Positions 27,309 to 35,974 of a stretch of DNA of 50,841 nt are shown in pieces (the stretch's first letter is position 1; the number at the start of each line of letters is the position of its first letter). Below the pieces are notes generated by a model. That model was not told the origin of the DNA and made no database searches. It saw only the letters and a list, made by a program, of their open reading frames with translations. The stretch comes from an uncultured Pelagibacteraceae bacterium (GTDB taxonomy: Bacteria > Pseudomonadota > Alphaproteobacteria > Pelagibacterales > Pelagibacteraceae): assembly GCA_902567235.1 (NCBI GenBank), contig CACFLX010000010.1, forward strand, positions 1-50,841. The letters run 5' to 3'. Made by a program: the position numbers and the translations under genes.

Positions 27309-28676
27309 ATGAAATATATAAGCACAAGAAGTAAAGAAAAAGAATACAGTTTTGGAGAAGTTTTTCTAAAAGGTCTTGCTGATGATGGGGGTCTTTATGT
27401 TCCAAAATCTCTAAAAAAATATAGCTCAGCAGAATTATTAAAGCTCAAAAACTTAAATTACAACGAATTATCTGCTGAAATAATAAGCCAATTTTCAGGA
27501 GATTTTATCTCAAAAGAAGAACTTTCTTCTATAATTAAAAAATCATATTCAACATTTAGAGAAAAAGAGGTTGTAAAAATCTCAAATATTGGAGAACTGA
27601 AGTTATTAGAATTATTTCACGGGCCAACACTTGCATTTAAAGATGTCGCAATGCAATTCATAGGCAATTTGTATGAATATTATTTGAAGAAAAATGACAA
27701 AAAAATAAACATAGTAGTTGCAACTTCTGGTGATACTGGTGCAGCAGCTATTGATGCAATAAAAGGAAAATCTAATTTAAATATATTTGTTCTACATCCA
27801 AATAATAGAATTTCCTCTGTTCAAAGAAAAATAATGACTACTGTTGATGATAAAAATGTATTTAATATTGCAATTGATGGAAACTTTGATGATTGTCAAA
27901 ATATTGTAAAACAAATGTTTTCTGATCTAGAGTTTTCTAAATCTATAAATATGTCAGGTGTGAACTCAATAAATTGGGCAAGAATTATTGCTCAAGCGAT
28001 ATATTATTTTTACTCATATTTTAAATTAGGAAAAGAAACTATTTCATTTTCTGTTCCTACAGGAAACTTCGGTGATGTTTTTGCGGGTTATCTTGCAAAG
28101 AAAATGGGATTACCAATTGATAAATTAATTGTTGCAACAAACGAAAATGATATTTTGCATAGAGCCATTTCAAAAGGAGATTATGTTTCAAAAGAAGTAA
28201 AAGAAACATTGTCGCCTAGTATGGATATTCAATTAGCAAGTAACTTTGAAAGATTAATTTATTATGTAAATAATTCAGATTCTAAAAAAACAGCAGAAAT
28301 TATGAAAAAAGTTAAGCAAAATTCTTATCAAATTGAAAAGAATAATTTAGATATAATTCAAAAGGATTTTTTATCTGAAAGTTGTAATGAACAAGAAACA
28401 CTAGATATTATTAAAAAAAATCATGAAGAAAATAATATAATATTAGATCCCCACACAGCAGTTGGAGTAGGGGCTGCAAAAAAACTATCTTTTAATGATT
28501 GTGTTGTTTTATCAACTGCACATCCATGTAAATTTCCAGATGCTACAAAAAATGCAATAAATAAGCATGAAAAATTACCAAAAGAACTTCAGCATGTACT
28601 TGATAAAAAGGAAAATTTTCAAGTATTAAAAAACAATACAGAAGAAGTAAAAAACTTTGTTAAAAGCAAAGTTTAA
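27309..28676 (+). CDS. thrC: Threonine synthase
   Basis: A 455-aa PLP enzyme that converts O-phosphohomoserine to threonine. The N-terminus MKYISTRSKEKEYSFGEVFLKGLADDGGLYVP is family-typical (quoted in part: FGEVFLKGLADDGGLYVP). The PLP lysine lies in HGPTLAFKDVAMQFIG (near residue 110) and the phosphate-binding loop in VATSGDTGAAAI. The length is normal. Homoserine kinase (thrB), which makes its substrate, is encoded about 0.5 kb downstream on the opposite strand. A weak promoter-like TTGCGC-16-TAGAGT lies just before it. Confidence 0.98.
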   Translation: MKYISTRSKEKEYSFGEVFLKGLADDGGLYVPKSLKKYSSAELLKLKNLNYNELSAEIISQFSGDFISKEELSSIIKKSYSTFREKEVVKISNIGELKLLELFHGPTLAFKDVAMQFIGNLYEYYLKKNDKKINIVVATSGDTGAAAIDAIKGKSNLNIFVLHPNNRISSVQRKIMTTVDDKNVFNIAIDGNFDDCQNIVKQMFSDLEFSKSINMSGVNSINWARIIAQAIYYFYSYFKLGKETISFSVPTGNFGDVFAGYLAKKMGLPIDKLIVATNENDILHRAISKGDYVSKEVKETLSPSMDIQLASNFERLIYYVNNSDSKKTAEIMKKVKQNSYQIEKNNLDIIQKDFLSESCNEQETLDIIKKNHEENNIILDPHTAVGVGAAKKLSFNDCVVLSTAHPCKFPDATKNAINKHEKLPKELQHVLDKKENFQVLKNNTEEVKNFVKSKV

Positions 28677-28703
28677 AAGGGGCGTTCTGTTGCCAGGTAC
28701 CCC
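28675..28703 (-). terminator. Probable terminator of the ispH-thrB-rnhA transcript
   Basis: A 25-bp imperfect hairpin (GGGG...CCCC outer stem, CAG/CTG inner stem, 28679-28703) is followed on the minus strand by TTTT. It lies just after the possible 21-aa peptide gene and abuts the convergent thrC stop. On the plus strand the downstream sequence is not a good T run, so it mainly serves the minus-strand operon. Confidence 0.6.
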
Positions 28704-28708
28704 GAATT

Positions 28709-28774
28709 TCAAGCTATCATCATGATAAGTATAAATACAATCAAAACAATTACTGGAGCAAAAAAATATTGCAT
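28709..28774 (-). CDS. Possible 21-aa single-helix membrane peptide
   Basis: A short open frame with ATG start and TGA stop would encode 21 residues, almost all hydrophobic: MQYFFAPVIVL followed by IVFILIMMIA. That is just long enough for one membrane helix. It starts 19 bp after the rnhA stop on the same strand and is followed by the hairpin at 28675-28703, so it would be the last gene of the ispH-thrB-rnhA unit. There is no Shine-Dalgarno, but few genes here have one. Chance is possible in AT-rich DNA; I recognise no family. Confidence 0.35.
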   Translation of the reverse strand: MQYFFAPVIVLIVFILIMMIA

Positions 28775-28792
28775 ATTTTTATTCTAAATATT

Positions 28793-29215
28793 TTATAAAT
28801 TTGCAGCTTCTCTTGCAATTAAATCGACTTCATTATTTAATTGATCTGTTGAATGTGCTTTTACCCAATTCCAACTTATTTCAAATTCATTATTTAGAAG
28901 ATCTAACTCTTCCCAAAGTTCTTTATTTTTAACTGGTTGTTTGTCTGCTGTTTTCCATCCATTTTTTTTCCAATTATGTATCCACTCCGTTATTCCTGAC
29001 TTTACATATTTGGAATCTGTAAAAATTTGAATTTTGCTACCTTTGGGAATTTTTTTTAATGCTTCAATAGGAGCAAGCAACTCCATTTGATTGTTTGTAG
29101 TATTTTTTTTACTACCCTTTATCTGAGTTTTTTTTCCATCATCAATTATTATTGCTGCCCATCCACCATTTCCTGGATTTTCTAAACAAGAACCATCGGT
29201 ATAAATTTTGATCAT
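28793..29215 (-). CDS. rnhA: Ribonuclease HI
   Basis: A 140-aa endonuclease that cuts RNA in RNA-DNA hybrids. All catalytic acids are visible: Asp7 in IYTDGSCLENPGNGGWA, the Glu in NNQMELLAPIEAL, the Asp in IFTDSKYV and the late Asp in NNEVDLIAREA. The length is slightly shorter than E. coli RNase HI. It directly abuts thrB (ends and starts within one base), in the conserved alphaproteobacterial order ispH-thrB-rnhA. A type II enzyme (rnhB) is encoded elsewhere in this window. Confidence 0.97.
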   Translation of the reverse strand: MIKIYTDGSCLENPGNGGWAAIIIDDGKKTQIKGSKKNTTNNQMELLAPIEALKKIPKGSKIQIFTDSKYVKSGITEWIHNWKKNGWKTADKQPVKNKELWEELDLLNNEFEISWNWVKAHSTDQLNNEVDLIAREAANL

Positions 29216-30184
29216 TTAATTATAATAATTTTTAAAATTGTTAAATTGATTATGTACTTTAAGTTTTTGAATATACTCCCTTGGGTTCTTTATCTTAATA
29301 ACTGCACTTTTTGGAGTATTTAAGTAATCATAAGTTCTTGTTAATAAATATCTAAGAGCCGCTCCTTTACACAAAACATTTAGAGACTTTTTCTCTTTAT
29401 CAGAGAATTTTCTTATTTTTGAATAACCTTTAATAAGATTTTTTGATTTTTTCTTATTAAATACAAATTTATTATTTTTTTTATCAAAACATAACGCGTT
29501 AATACAAATAGCAATTTCGTACATTAAAAAATCATTACACGCGAAATAGAAGTCTATATATCCATGAAATTTGTTTTTCTTAAAAAAGATATTATCAATA
29601 AATAAATCAGCATGAATAATTCCAAAAGGTAAATTTTTTGGCCATTTATTTTTTATTTGTAGGAAACTATTTTTCATCAAACTATTTAAATTAGGGCTTA
29701 TAATTTTAGATTTATTTCCAATCTTATTTAATAATTTTGGCCAATCTTTTAAAGATAAAGAATTTTTTCTATAAAGTTTTATTTTTTTAGATGCTTTGTG
29801 AAATTTAGCTATATTTTTACCAACCTCGTAACAGTTTTTTGGGCTTAATTTTAACTTATCTTTTCCCTCAACAAAGGAAACAATAGAGGCAGTTTTTTTT
29901 TTAATTTTTATTAAAAAACTTCCCCTTTTATTTTTTTGAGGTTTGGGGCAATTAATTTTATATCTACTTAATTTATCCATTAAATTCATAAAGAAAGGTA
30001 AATCTTTTTTATGAACCCTTCTTTCAAAAAGTGTAAGTATGAATTTTTTGTCTTTTGTTTTTAAAAGATAATTAGTATTTTCAATTCCTTTTTTAATACC
30101 CTTAAAAGAAACTATTTTTCCTAAATTATAATTTTTTTCAATTAATAGAATATCTTTCGAAGAAATTTTTGTATAAATTGCCAT
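29216..30184 (-). CDS. thrB: Homoserine kinase (APH-fold ThrB)
   Basis: A 322-aa kinase of the aminoglycoside-phosphotransferase fold, the alphaproteobacterial type of homoserine kinase, unrelated to the GHMP-fold enzyme of E. coli. It has MAIYTKISSKDI at the start, FKGIKKGIENTNYLLKT, the catalytic loop FGIIHADLFIDNIFF (near 185-199) and GYIDFYFACNDFLMYE with the metal-binding Asp. It makes O-phosphohomoserine for ThrC, encoded on the opposite strand nearby. It abuts ispH and rnhA with essentially no spacing. Confidence 0.93.
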   Translation of the reverse strand: MAIYTKISSKDILLIEKNYNLGKIVSFKGIKKGIENTNYLLKTKDKKFILTLFERRVHKKDLPFFMNLMDKLSRYKINCPKPQKNKRGSFLIKIKKKTASIVSFVEGKDKLKLSPKNCYEVGKNIAKFHKASKKIKLYRKNSLSLKDWPKLLNKIGNKSKIISPNLNSLMKNSFLQIKNKWPKNLPFGIIHADLFIDNIFFKKNKFHGYIDFYFACNDFLMYEIAICINALCFDKKNNKFVFNKKKSKNLIKGYSKIRKFSDKEKKSLNVLCKGAALRYLLTRTYDYLNTPKSAVIKIKNPREYIQKLKVHNQFNNFKNYYN

Positions 30185-31129
30185 CTAGTTTAATTTTCCA
30201 GGAATTTTAAATGTTATATTTTCTTTAACTATTTCTACTTCCTCTATCGCCACTGTAAATTCTTTTTTTAAATTATTTATAAAGTTATGAACCAATATTT
30301 CTGGTGCAGAGGCTCCCGAAGAAATTCCAATAGTTTTGTATTTTTCAATTTCCTCAAAAGGTACAGCACTTTTAGAATGAATTAATCTCGAATTTGCGCA
30401 TCCAGAGTTTTTTGCAACTTCTACTAATCTCAGGGAGTTAGATGAATTTCTGCTTCCAATAACAAAAAACATGTCACATTTTTCTGCAATTTTTTTAACA
30501 GCAGCTTGTCTATTTGTAGTTGCGTAGCAGATATCTTCTTTTTTTGGTTCTCTAATTTCTGGAAATTTTTTCTTTAATGCTGATATTATTTCTTTTGTAT
30601 CATCAACAGAAAGAGTGGTTTGGGTAATAAAAGCTAATTTTTTTTGAGATTTATTTTGATAATTATTAACATCATCAATATTCTCAATAAGATCTATTTC
30701 ACCTTCAGGAATTTGACCCATAGTTCCTATAACTTCCGGATGATTTTTGTGTCCAATTAGTAAAATTTGTAATCCGCTTTTATTTAAATTTTCAGCTTCT
30801 CTATGGACCTTTGATACTAATGGGCATGTTGCGTCCACATATTCCATTTTAAAATTTTCTGCTTCAATAGGGACTTTTTTTGGAACACCGTGAGCAGAAA
30901 AAATTACTGGTCTAGTTTTATCTTTTATTTCATGAAGTTCTTCAACAAAGATAGCACCAATTTTTTTAAGACCATCAACCACATGTTTATTGTGGACAAT
31001 TTCGTGTCTTACATACACTGGTGCCCCATATTTATTAATACTTTTTTTTACAATTTCTATAGCACGCTCTACACCAGCGCAAAAACCACGAGGTGCTGCA
31101 AGTAAAATTTTAATTTCTTTGTTTTTCAT
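30185..31129 (-). CDS. ispH: 4-hydroxy-3-methylbut-2-enyl diphosphate reductase
   Basis: A 314-aa iron-sulfur enzyme, the last step of the MEP pathway, producing IPP and DMAPP. The three cluster cysteines are visible in APRGFCAGVERAIEI (Cys17), VDATCPLVSKVH (near 100) and DICYATTNRQAAVKK (near 201), with SAHGVPKKV and the SGASAPEILV loop. It overlaps blh by 20 bp, so it is read with the carotenoid genes, and is followed immediately by thrB. It supplies the C5 units used to make carotenoids and ubiquinone. Confidence 0.98.
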   Translation of the reverse strand: MKNKEIKILLAAPRGFCAGVERAIEIVKKSINKYGAPVYVRHEIVHNKHVVDGLKKIGAIFVEELHEIKDKTRPVIFSAHGVPKKVPIEAENFKMEYVDATCPLVSKVHREAENLNKSGLQILLIGHKNHPEVIGTMGQIPEGEIDLIENIDDVNNYQNKSQKKLAFITQTTLSVDDTKEIISALKKKFPEIREPKKEDICYATTNRQAAVKKIAEKCDMFFVIGSRNSSNSLRLVEVAKNSGCANSRLIHSKSAVPFEEIEKYKTIGISSGASAPEILVHNFINNLKKEFTVAIEEVEIVKENITFKIPGKLN

Positions 31130-32015
31130 TTTTTTCTAAAAAATATTCCAGCAATATATGTGGAAAGGTTAAAGACGCCAAACCAATAAATATTACTTTT
31201 GATATAGCATTATCTAAAAAGTAATAATAATTTAAAAAAAATAGAGAAATTAAGAATAAAATAGCAGTTAAAATAGTTAATGGCATTGCTTTTATTAAAA
31301 ATTCTTTAAATCCTTTAATAAAACTTTTTTTATTCAGCTCATTAGATAATTTAAATGAATGTCTAACAGAATGCAAAAAGCAAAAATAAATTGTAAAAGC
31401 TAAAATTGGATTCAAGAAAAAGTTTAGTAGCATGATAGATATAGAATCCATTAATAGTAGTGATTTAATTTCAATATGTTTATTTAATGAAATAATAATA
31501 TTTGCAAATAAACTAATTGCCATAAATACATATAAAAATTCATTCGATATAAATAAACTTTGTGAAATATCAAAATTTAAATTATTGAAAATATTTAGAG
31601 TTTCAGTTTTATGAAATAATAACGGGGCCGTTATCACCAGAGATCCTTTAAAAAAGTAAACTAATTCAAGATTAGATTTACTGTTTATAAATTCCGAGTC
31701 TTCTTTGCCAAAATGATATGATGCAACTATTAAAAAAATTAATAATAAAATTTTAGAAAATAATAGCCATAATAGAATTACACTTAATCCAACTAAAACA
31801 TATAAAATATAAAATGTTGATATAGATTTATAATTTAGAAGTTTTAATAATTTTTTTCCTTTTATATGATCCAAAGCTCCATGTGAAATTCCCAAACTTA
31901 GTATAAGAAACAAAGATAAAATAAGTAAACTATTATCTCTTAAAAATTCAAATGCTGATAATAATATACATAAATTAAAAAAAATTAATGAATGATAATA
32001 ATTTATTTTATTCAT
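31110..32015 (-). CDS. blh: Beta-carotene 15,15'-dioxygenase, Brp/Blh family
   Basis: A 301-aa integral membrane protein with about eight helices. It cleaves beta-carotene to retinal, the chromophore of proteorhodopsin. The conserved iron-binding histidines appear in LGISHGALDHIKG (near 42-54), ASYHFGKED (near 98-106), FLHSVRHSFKL (near 213-223) and SLTFPHILLEYF (near 280-291). It follows crtY by 5 bp and overlaps ispH by 20 bp. No rhodopsin gene lies in the window; in SAR11 it is usually encoded elsewhere. Confidence 0.93.
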   Translation of the reverse strand: MNKINYYHSLIFFNLCILLSAFEFLRDNSLLILSLFLILSLGISHGALDHIKGKKLLKLLNYKSISTFYILYVLVGLSVILLWLLFSKILLLIFLIVASYHFGKEDSEFINSKSNLELVYFFKGSLVITAPLLFHKTETLNIFNNLNFDISQSLFISNEFLYVFMAISLFANIIISLNKHIEIKSLLLMDSISIMLLNFFLNPILAFTIYFCFLHSVRHSFKLSNELNKKSFIKGFKEFLIKAMPLTILTAILFLISLFFLNYYYFLDNAISKVIFIGLASLTFPHILLEYFLEKNEKQRN

Positions 32016-32020
32016 CTAAT

Positions 32021-33085
32021 TTAAAAAATATTTTTAATAAATATCCATTTTGGCATTTTTAAAATTATTCCTAAATCCTCAAAAATATTACTTTTATTTG
32101 ATAGAAATTTTATAACTGTTTTGGAAGATGCTTTAAACATATTTAAAAATATTTTTGGCATTTTATCAGGATTGTTTTTCAAGACATTTAAAAATATATT
32201 ATCAAGAAACTCGTATTTCTTTCCAATATGATAAACTTTCGTATTTTGAATTTTTTCAATATTATTAGTTATATATTTGCTATGATCTTGGATATTAAGA
32301 AAAGTATATCCGGTACTTAAACGGGTCATGCCCCCAGCAGATCCAATATTAATTTTATTTTTCTCTGATTTAATTGATGGATAGAATAAAGGTATAGCTC
32401 CTTCTTCCTGATAATTAATTTTATAATTTTTTATTTTAAGAGTTTCTTTGATATATTTTTCTAGCTGAATATCATAATCAATTAATGTTTTATCATCCAT
32501 TTTTGATAGCCAAGTTGTTTCTACCAAAGCCTTATTTTTTGAAAAAGGCAAAGTGTAAAAAAAGTGCACATTATCTCTTTGATCACAATCAAAATCCATT
32601 AAGTTAAAAATTTCATCATCAAAAATATCTTTCTGAGTTTCAATTTCTATACCTTTAAAATGCTGCCAAAGATTTGCTTGATAATTTCCTTTTGATGGAA
32701 TGCTATTAAATACAAAGGAATTATCTAAGTTTAATTGATCTGTATTTTTAAAAAATTGTATATTTTTATTTTGTTTTAGTTCATTTAAGACTTTTTTGTA
32801 AAACAAACCACTATCTATAGTTTGGTAAGGGTATTCTCTGTTTATTACTTCTTGAGATCCTAATTCAGAATTTATAGAAAAATTATTCCAACTTTTTATA
32901 ACACAGTCATCAAAATTATGATCAGTGACTTTCCAAAATGACCATGTTTTATCTCTTTTATATTCATCTCTAGTTTCAACTATAGCTAAAGTTTTATCAT
33001 TTAATTTTTTATTTATTTCTAGAGAGTAAGCTAAAGACAAACCAGCACAACCACCACCTAAAATAATATAATCAAATTCTTTCAT
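32021..33085 (-). CDS. crtY: Lycopene beta-cyclase
   Basis: A 354-aa flavoprotein that cyclises lycopene to beta-carotene. The N-terminal dinucleotide-binding motif reads YIILGGGCAGLSLAYSL (near 6-22). Further family features are DKTWSFWKVTDH (near 45-56), YPYQTIDSGLFY, and the later IPLFYPSIKSEKNKINIGSAGG (quoted in part: KINIGSAGGMTRLSTGYTF). It overlaps crtB by 14 bp, the strongest overlap among the carotenoid genes, which implies translational coupling. Confidence 0.95.
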   Translation of the reverse strand: MKEFDYIILGGGCAGLSLAYSLEINKKLNDKTLAIVETRDEYKRDKTWSFWKVTDHNFDDCVIKSWNNFSINSELGSQEVINREYPYQTIDSGLFYKKVLNELKQNKNIQFFKNTDQLNLDNSFVFNSIPSKGNYQANLWQHFKGIEIETQKDIFDDEIFNLMDFDCDQRDNVHFFYTLPFSKNKALVETTWLSKMDDKTLIDYDIQLEKYIKETLKIKNYKINYQEEGAIPLFYPSIKSEKNKINIGSAGGMTRLSTGYTFLNIQDHSKYITNNIEKIQNTKVYHIGKKYEFLDNIFLNVLKNNPDKMPKIFLNMFKASSKTVIKFLSNKSNIFEDLGIILKMPKWIFIKNIF

Positions 33086-33962
33086 CTAGGTTTATTTCCT
33101 CTTTTATAATTTCATGCTCCCTTATTCTCTGATGAGATTCTACATCTTTTAAATACAGAAACATAAAATCAAATAAAGATAGAATTGTTTGATATATTTT
33201 TCCAAAATTATTAACATAAATTTTTCCTGATTTTTCATAATTCTCCATATTTCTTTTTTGTATAATTTTTCTTCCTATTTGTCTGTAAACTCTTCTAGCT
33301 ACAATTATTGCAAATCTATATTTGAATGGAATTTTCTTTATTGAGGTATATGAGCTTTCATAAAACATATCTGCGAGTTTCAACGTTGCTTCAATATTTT
33401 CAAAATCGGGTTTAATATATTGTCTATTCATTTTTTTATCTTCAATAACATCCCTTGCTATATTTGTAAGTTGCATAGCAATACCTAAGTCTATAGCTCC
33501 CTTTAAGGATCTTGTGTCACTTACATTTAATATTTTAGCCATCATTAAACCAACTGTTCCAGCTACCCTATATGAATAAACTAATAAATCTTTTACTGAT
33601 CTTAAATAAACTTTTTGTTTTAAGTCTGAGCCAACACCATCAATTAAATCATCTAAAATAATTCGTTTAATATTGTTATTACATGCAAGGTCAATCATAT
33701 CATTCACAATTAATCCATGTTCATTTTGATTATATATATTTCTATCATTATTATCTGTTTCATAAGTTTTTTTATAAATATTTTTAATTTCATTAAATCT
33801 TTCTTCTCTTAATTCCAAATCAGTTTTTTCATCTACCAGATCATCCAGTACTCTACAAAATGCGTATAACTTAGAACAATCTTGGTAAACACTTTTCGGC
33901 AAAAAAAAACCAGCCCAATTAAATGATTTAGCAAATTGAGCCAGGTAGTTTACATTAGACAT
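33072..33962 (-). CDS. crtB: Phytoene synthase
   Basis: A 296-aa enzyme that condenses two geranylgeranyl diphosphates into phytoene. Both Asp-rich motifs are present: LDDLVDEKTDLE (near 38-49) and NIARDVIEDKKMNR (near 167-180), with the typical LYAFCRVLDD and Y-R-V-A-G-T-V-G segment before the second. It shares one base with crtI and overlaps crtY by 14 bp. The geranylgeranyl diphosphate synthase (crtE) that feeds it is not in the window. Confidence 0.96.
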   Translation of the reverse strand: MSNVNYLAQFAKSFNWAGFFLPKSVYQDCSKLYAFCRVLDDLVDEKTDLELREERFNEIKNIYKKTYETDNNDRNIYNQNEHGLIVNDMIDLACNNNIKRIILDDLIDGVGSDLKQKVYLRSVKDLLVYSYRVAGTVGLMMAKILNVSDTRSLKGAIDLGIAMQLTNIARDVIEDKKMNRQYIKPDFENIEATLKLADMFYESSYTSIKKIPFKYRFAIIVARRVYRQIGRKIIQKRNMENYEKSGKIYVNNFGKIYQTILSLFDFMFLYLKDVESHQRIREHEIIKEEINLDERI

Positions 33963-35422
33963 TAAATTATTTTATCCAATACTTTAGCTGATGACAAAAC
34001 ACCGGGAACGCCTGCTCCTGGGTGTGTCCCTGCTCCTACAAAATAAAGACCATCATAAATTTCGGATTTATTGTGAAATCTAAAGTAAGCTGATTGTGAA
34101 AATTTTGGCTGGATTGAAAAACCAGAACCATATTTAGTATTAAGTTCTTTTTCAAAGTAATCTGGCGTTAAATAAAAATCTTCAATAATATTTTCTCTAA
34201 GGTTTGGCATTAAATCTTTTTCCATCTTATCAATTACTAAATTCTTCATTTTTTCACCTTCAATAGACCAATCAATTTTTGATTGGTTGTTTGGAACAGG
34301 AATTAGAACATAAAAACAATCTTGTCCTTCAGGAGCCATAGATTTGTCAGTAGCTGATGGTCTGTGAAGATAATAGCTTATATCGTTATTTAGCTTTTTA
34401 TTATCGAATATATCATCAAGGTGCTCTTTGTATTTATTACCAAACTTTATAGTATGATGTTCCACGTCATCATAAGTTTTTTTAGTTCCAAAATAATAAA
34501 CAAATAATCCCATTGAATATTCCATTCTACTTTTTTTCCATTTAAACAATAACGAGTTATTTTTATTTCCATTTAACATTTTTTCATAAACTGCAGGTGG
34601 GTCTGCATTACAAATAACATTATTGGCATCAATTTTAGTTTGGTCATCTAGTTGAATACCATTAATTTTATTTCCATCTGAAATAATTTTTGTTACTTCG
34701 CGTCCTTTTATTATTTCTATACCGACTTCATTCATTAATTTTTCAAAACCTTTTATAATATTTCCAGTTCCACCCATTGAATAATGAATGCCCCATTTTT
34801 TTTCTAAGTATAAAATTAGCCCATAAATAGAAGTAGTCGTAAAAGGATTTCCGCCAACCAAAAGAGGATGCATACTTAATATTCTTCTTAATTTTTCATT
34901 TTTTATATAAGACGAGACTAATGAATAAACTGACTTGTAGCTTTTGAGTTTTAATAATGCTGGCAATTGTTGCATCATTATTGATGGTTTATCAAATGGA
35001 ATATCTGCAAGTTCAGTAAATCCTTTATCAAAAATTTTTTTTGTAAAGTTTACTAATTTTTCATAACCCTCAACATCTTCTTTATTTATTTCTTCTATTT
35101 GTTTCTTCATCTCAATTTCATTTCCTGAATAATTAAATTTAGATTTGTCTTCAAAAATAAATTGATACCAAATTTTAAGTGGAGATAGTTCAATATAATT
35201 TTTTGGGTCTTTTTTAAATAATTCAAATAATTCATCAATCAAATAAGGAGCCGTGATAACTGTTGGACCACCATCATAGGTAAATCCATTTTTTTTAAAT
35301 ACTCTTGCTCTTCCACCTAAGTCTGGTTGCTTTTCAATTAATGTAACTTTGTGTCTTTTTGCTCTTAATCTTAAAGCAGCAGCAATACCACCAAATCCAG
35401 ACCCAATAACAATTGAATTCAT
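33962..35422 (-). CDS. crtI: Phytoene desaturase
   Basis: A 486-aa FAD enzyme that desaturates phytoene stepwise to lycopene. The FAD-binding N-terminus reads IVIGSGFGGIAAALRL with the following LIEKQPDLGGRARVF and TYDGGPTVITAPYLI. The C-terminal signature is LYFVGAGTHPGAGVPGVLSS (near 460-479). It is the first gene of the carotenoid run; a possible promoter lies in the 52 bp between it and atpF. Confidence 0.97.
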   Translation of the reverse strand: MNSIVIGSGFGGIAAALRLRAKRHKVTLIEKQPDLGGRARVFKKNGFTYDGGPTVITAPYLIDELFELFKKDPKNYIELSPLKIWYQFIFEDKSKFNYSGNEIEMKKQIEEINKEDVEGYEKLVNFTKKIFDKGFTELADIPFDKPSIMMQQLPALLKLKSYKSVYSLVSSYIKNEKLRRILSMHPLLVGGNPFTTTSIYGLILYLEKKWGIHYSMGGTGNIIKGFEKLMNEVGIEIIKGREVTKIISDGNKINGIQLDDQTKIDANNVICNADPPAVYEKMLNGNKNNSLLFKWKKSRMEYSMGLFVYYFGTKKTYDDVEHHTIKFGNKYKEHLDDIFDNKKLNNDISYYLHRPSATDKSMAPEGQDCFYVLIPVPNNQSKIDWSIEGEKMKNLVIDKMEKDLMPNLRENIIEDFYLTPDYFEKELNTKYGSGFSIQPKFSQSAYFRFHNKSEIYDGLYFVGAGTHPGAGVPGVLSSAKVLDKII

Positions 35423-35442
35423 ATAAATAATTTATATTTTTT

Positions 35443-35471
35443 TTTATAATAAAGTAAGATATTTTTTCGAA
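35443..35471 (-). promoter_or_regulatory. Possible promoter in front of crtI
   Basis: On the minus strand, TTCGAA (35466-35471) and TATAAA (35443-35448) are 17 bp apart in the 52-bp gap after atpF. The -10 is good, the -35 weak (3 of 6). If real, it lets the retinal genes be transcribed independently of the ATP synthase operon. In AT-rich DNA such matches arise easily. Confidence 0.3.
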
Positions 35472-35474
35472 TTA

Positions 35475-35972
35475 CTATGAATTAATTTTTTTTAATTCAG
35501 TTTTAGCTTCTTCTAGGTCTTTTTCAAAAATTGCATCTAATTTGTTTTTATCTACGGATGTAGAAATTATTTTTTTGACTGAATCTACTGCTATTTTAAT
35601 TGAGGTATCTTTAATTTCTTTTAAAGCAGCTTCTTTCATTTGTGTAATTTTTGTTTCAGCTAATTTTTTTTTAATTTCTGATGACTTATGAAATTTTTCA
35701 TTAATTTCTATAACTAAGTTTTCACTATCTTTTTTGGCTTGATCAATTATCTTATTTGCTTCCTCGCCAGCACTATCTAACTTTGACTGAGAATTATCTA
35801 AAAGGGTCTTAGCTTCGTTTCTAAGCTTTTCACTCTCATTAATTTCATTTTTTATGTTAGAAATTAATTGATTTAATATTTCGTTCACTTTCTGTGGGAT
35901 TTTGAAGTAAACCAATAATCCTATGAAAAGAAAGAAAGAAACGGCTACCCAAAAAGTTGCATCTATGGTCAT
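35475..35972 (-). CDS. atpF: F0 ATP synthase subunit b
   Basis: A 165-aa peripheral-stalk subunit with one N-terminal membrane helix (about 5-25, ATFWVAVSFFLFIGLLVYF) and a long charged alpha-helical coiled region. It ties F0 to the F1 head. The preceding gene encodes a second b-type subunit, so this genome uses the b/b' heterodimer typical of alphaproteobacteria. It is the last of the F0 run, 2 bp after atpF'. Confidence 0.93.
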   Translation of the reverse strand: MTIDATFWVAVSFFLFIGLLVYFKIPQKVNEILNQLISNIKNEINESEKLRNEAKTLLDNSQSKLDSAGEEANKIIDQAKKDSENLVIEINEKFHKSSEIKKKLAETKITQMKEAALKEIKDTSIKIAVDSVKKIISTSVDKNKLDAIFEKDLEEAKTELKKINS

Positions 35973-35974
35973 AA

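Noticed and set aside
28679-28703. Riboswitch or structured RNA at the thrC end
   Set aside because: The hairpin is small and followed by T residues on the minus strand; a terminator is the simpler reading, and no known riboswitch pattern is evident.
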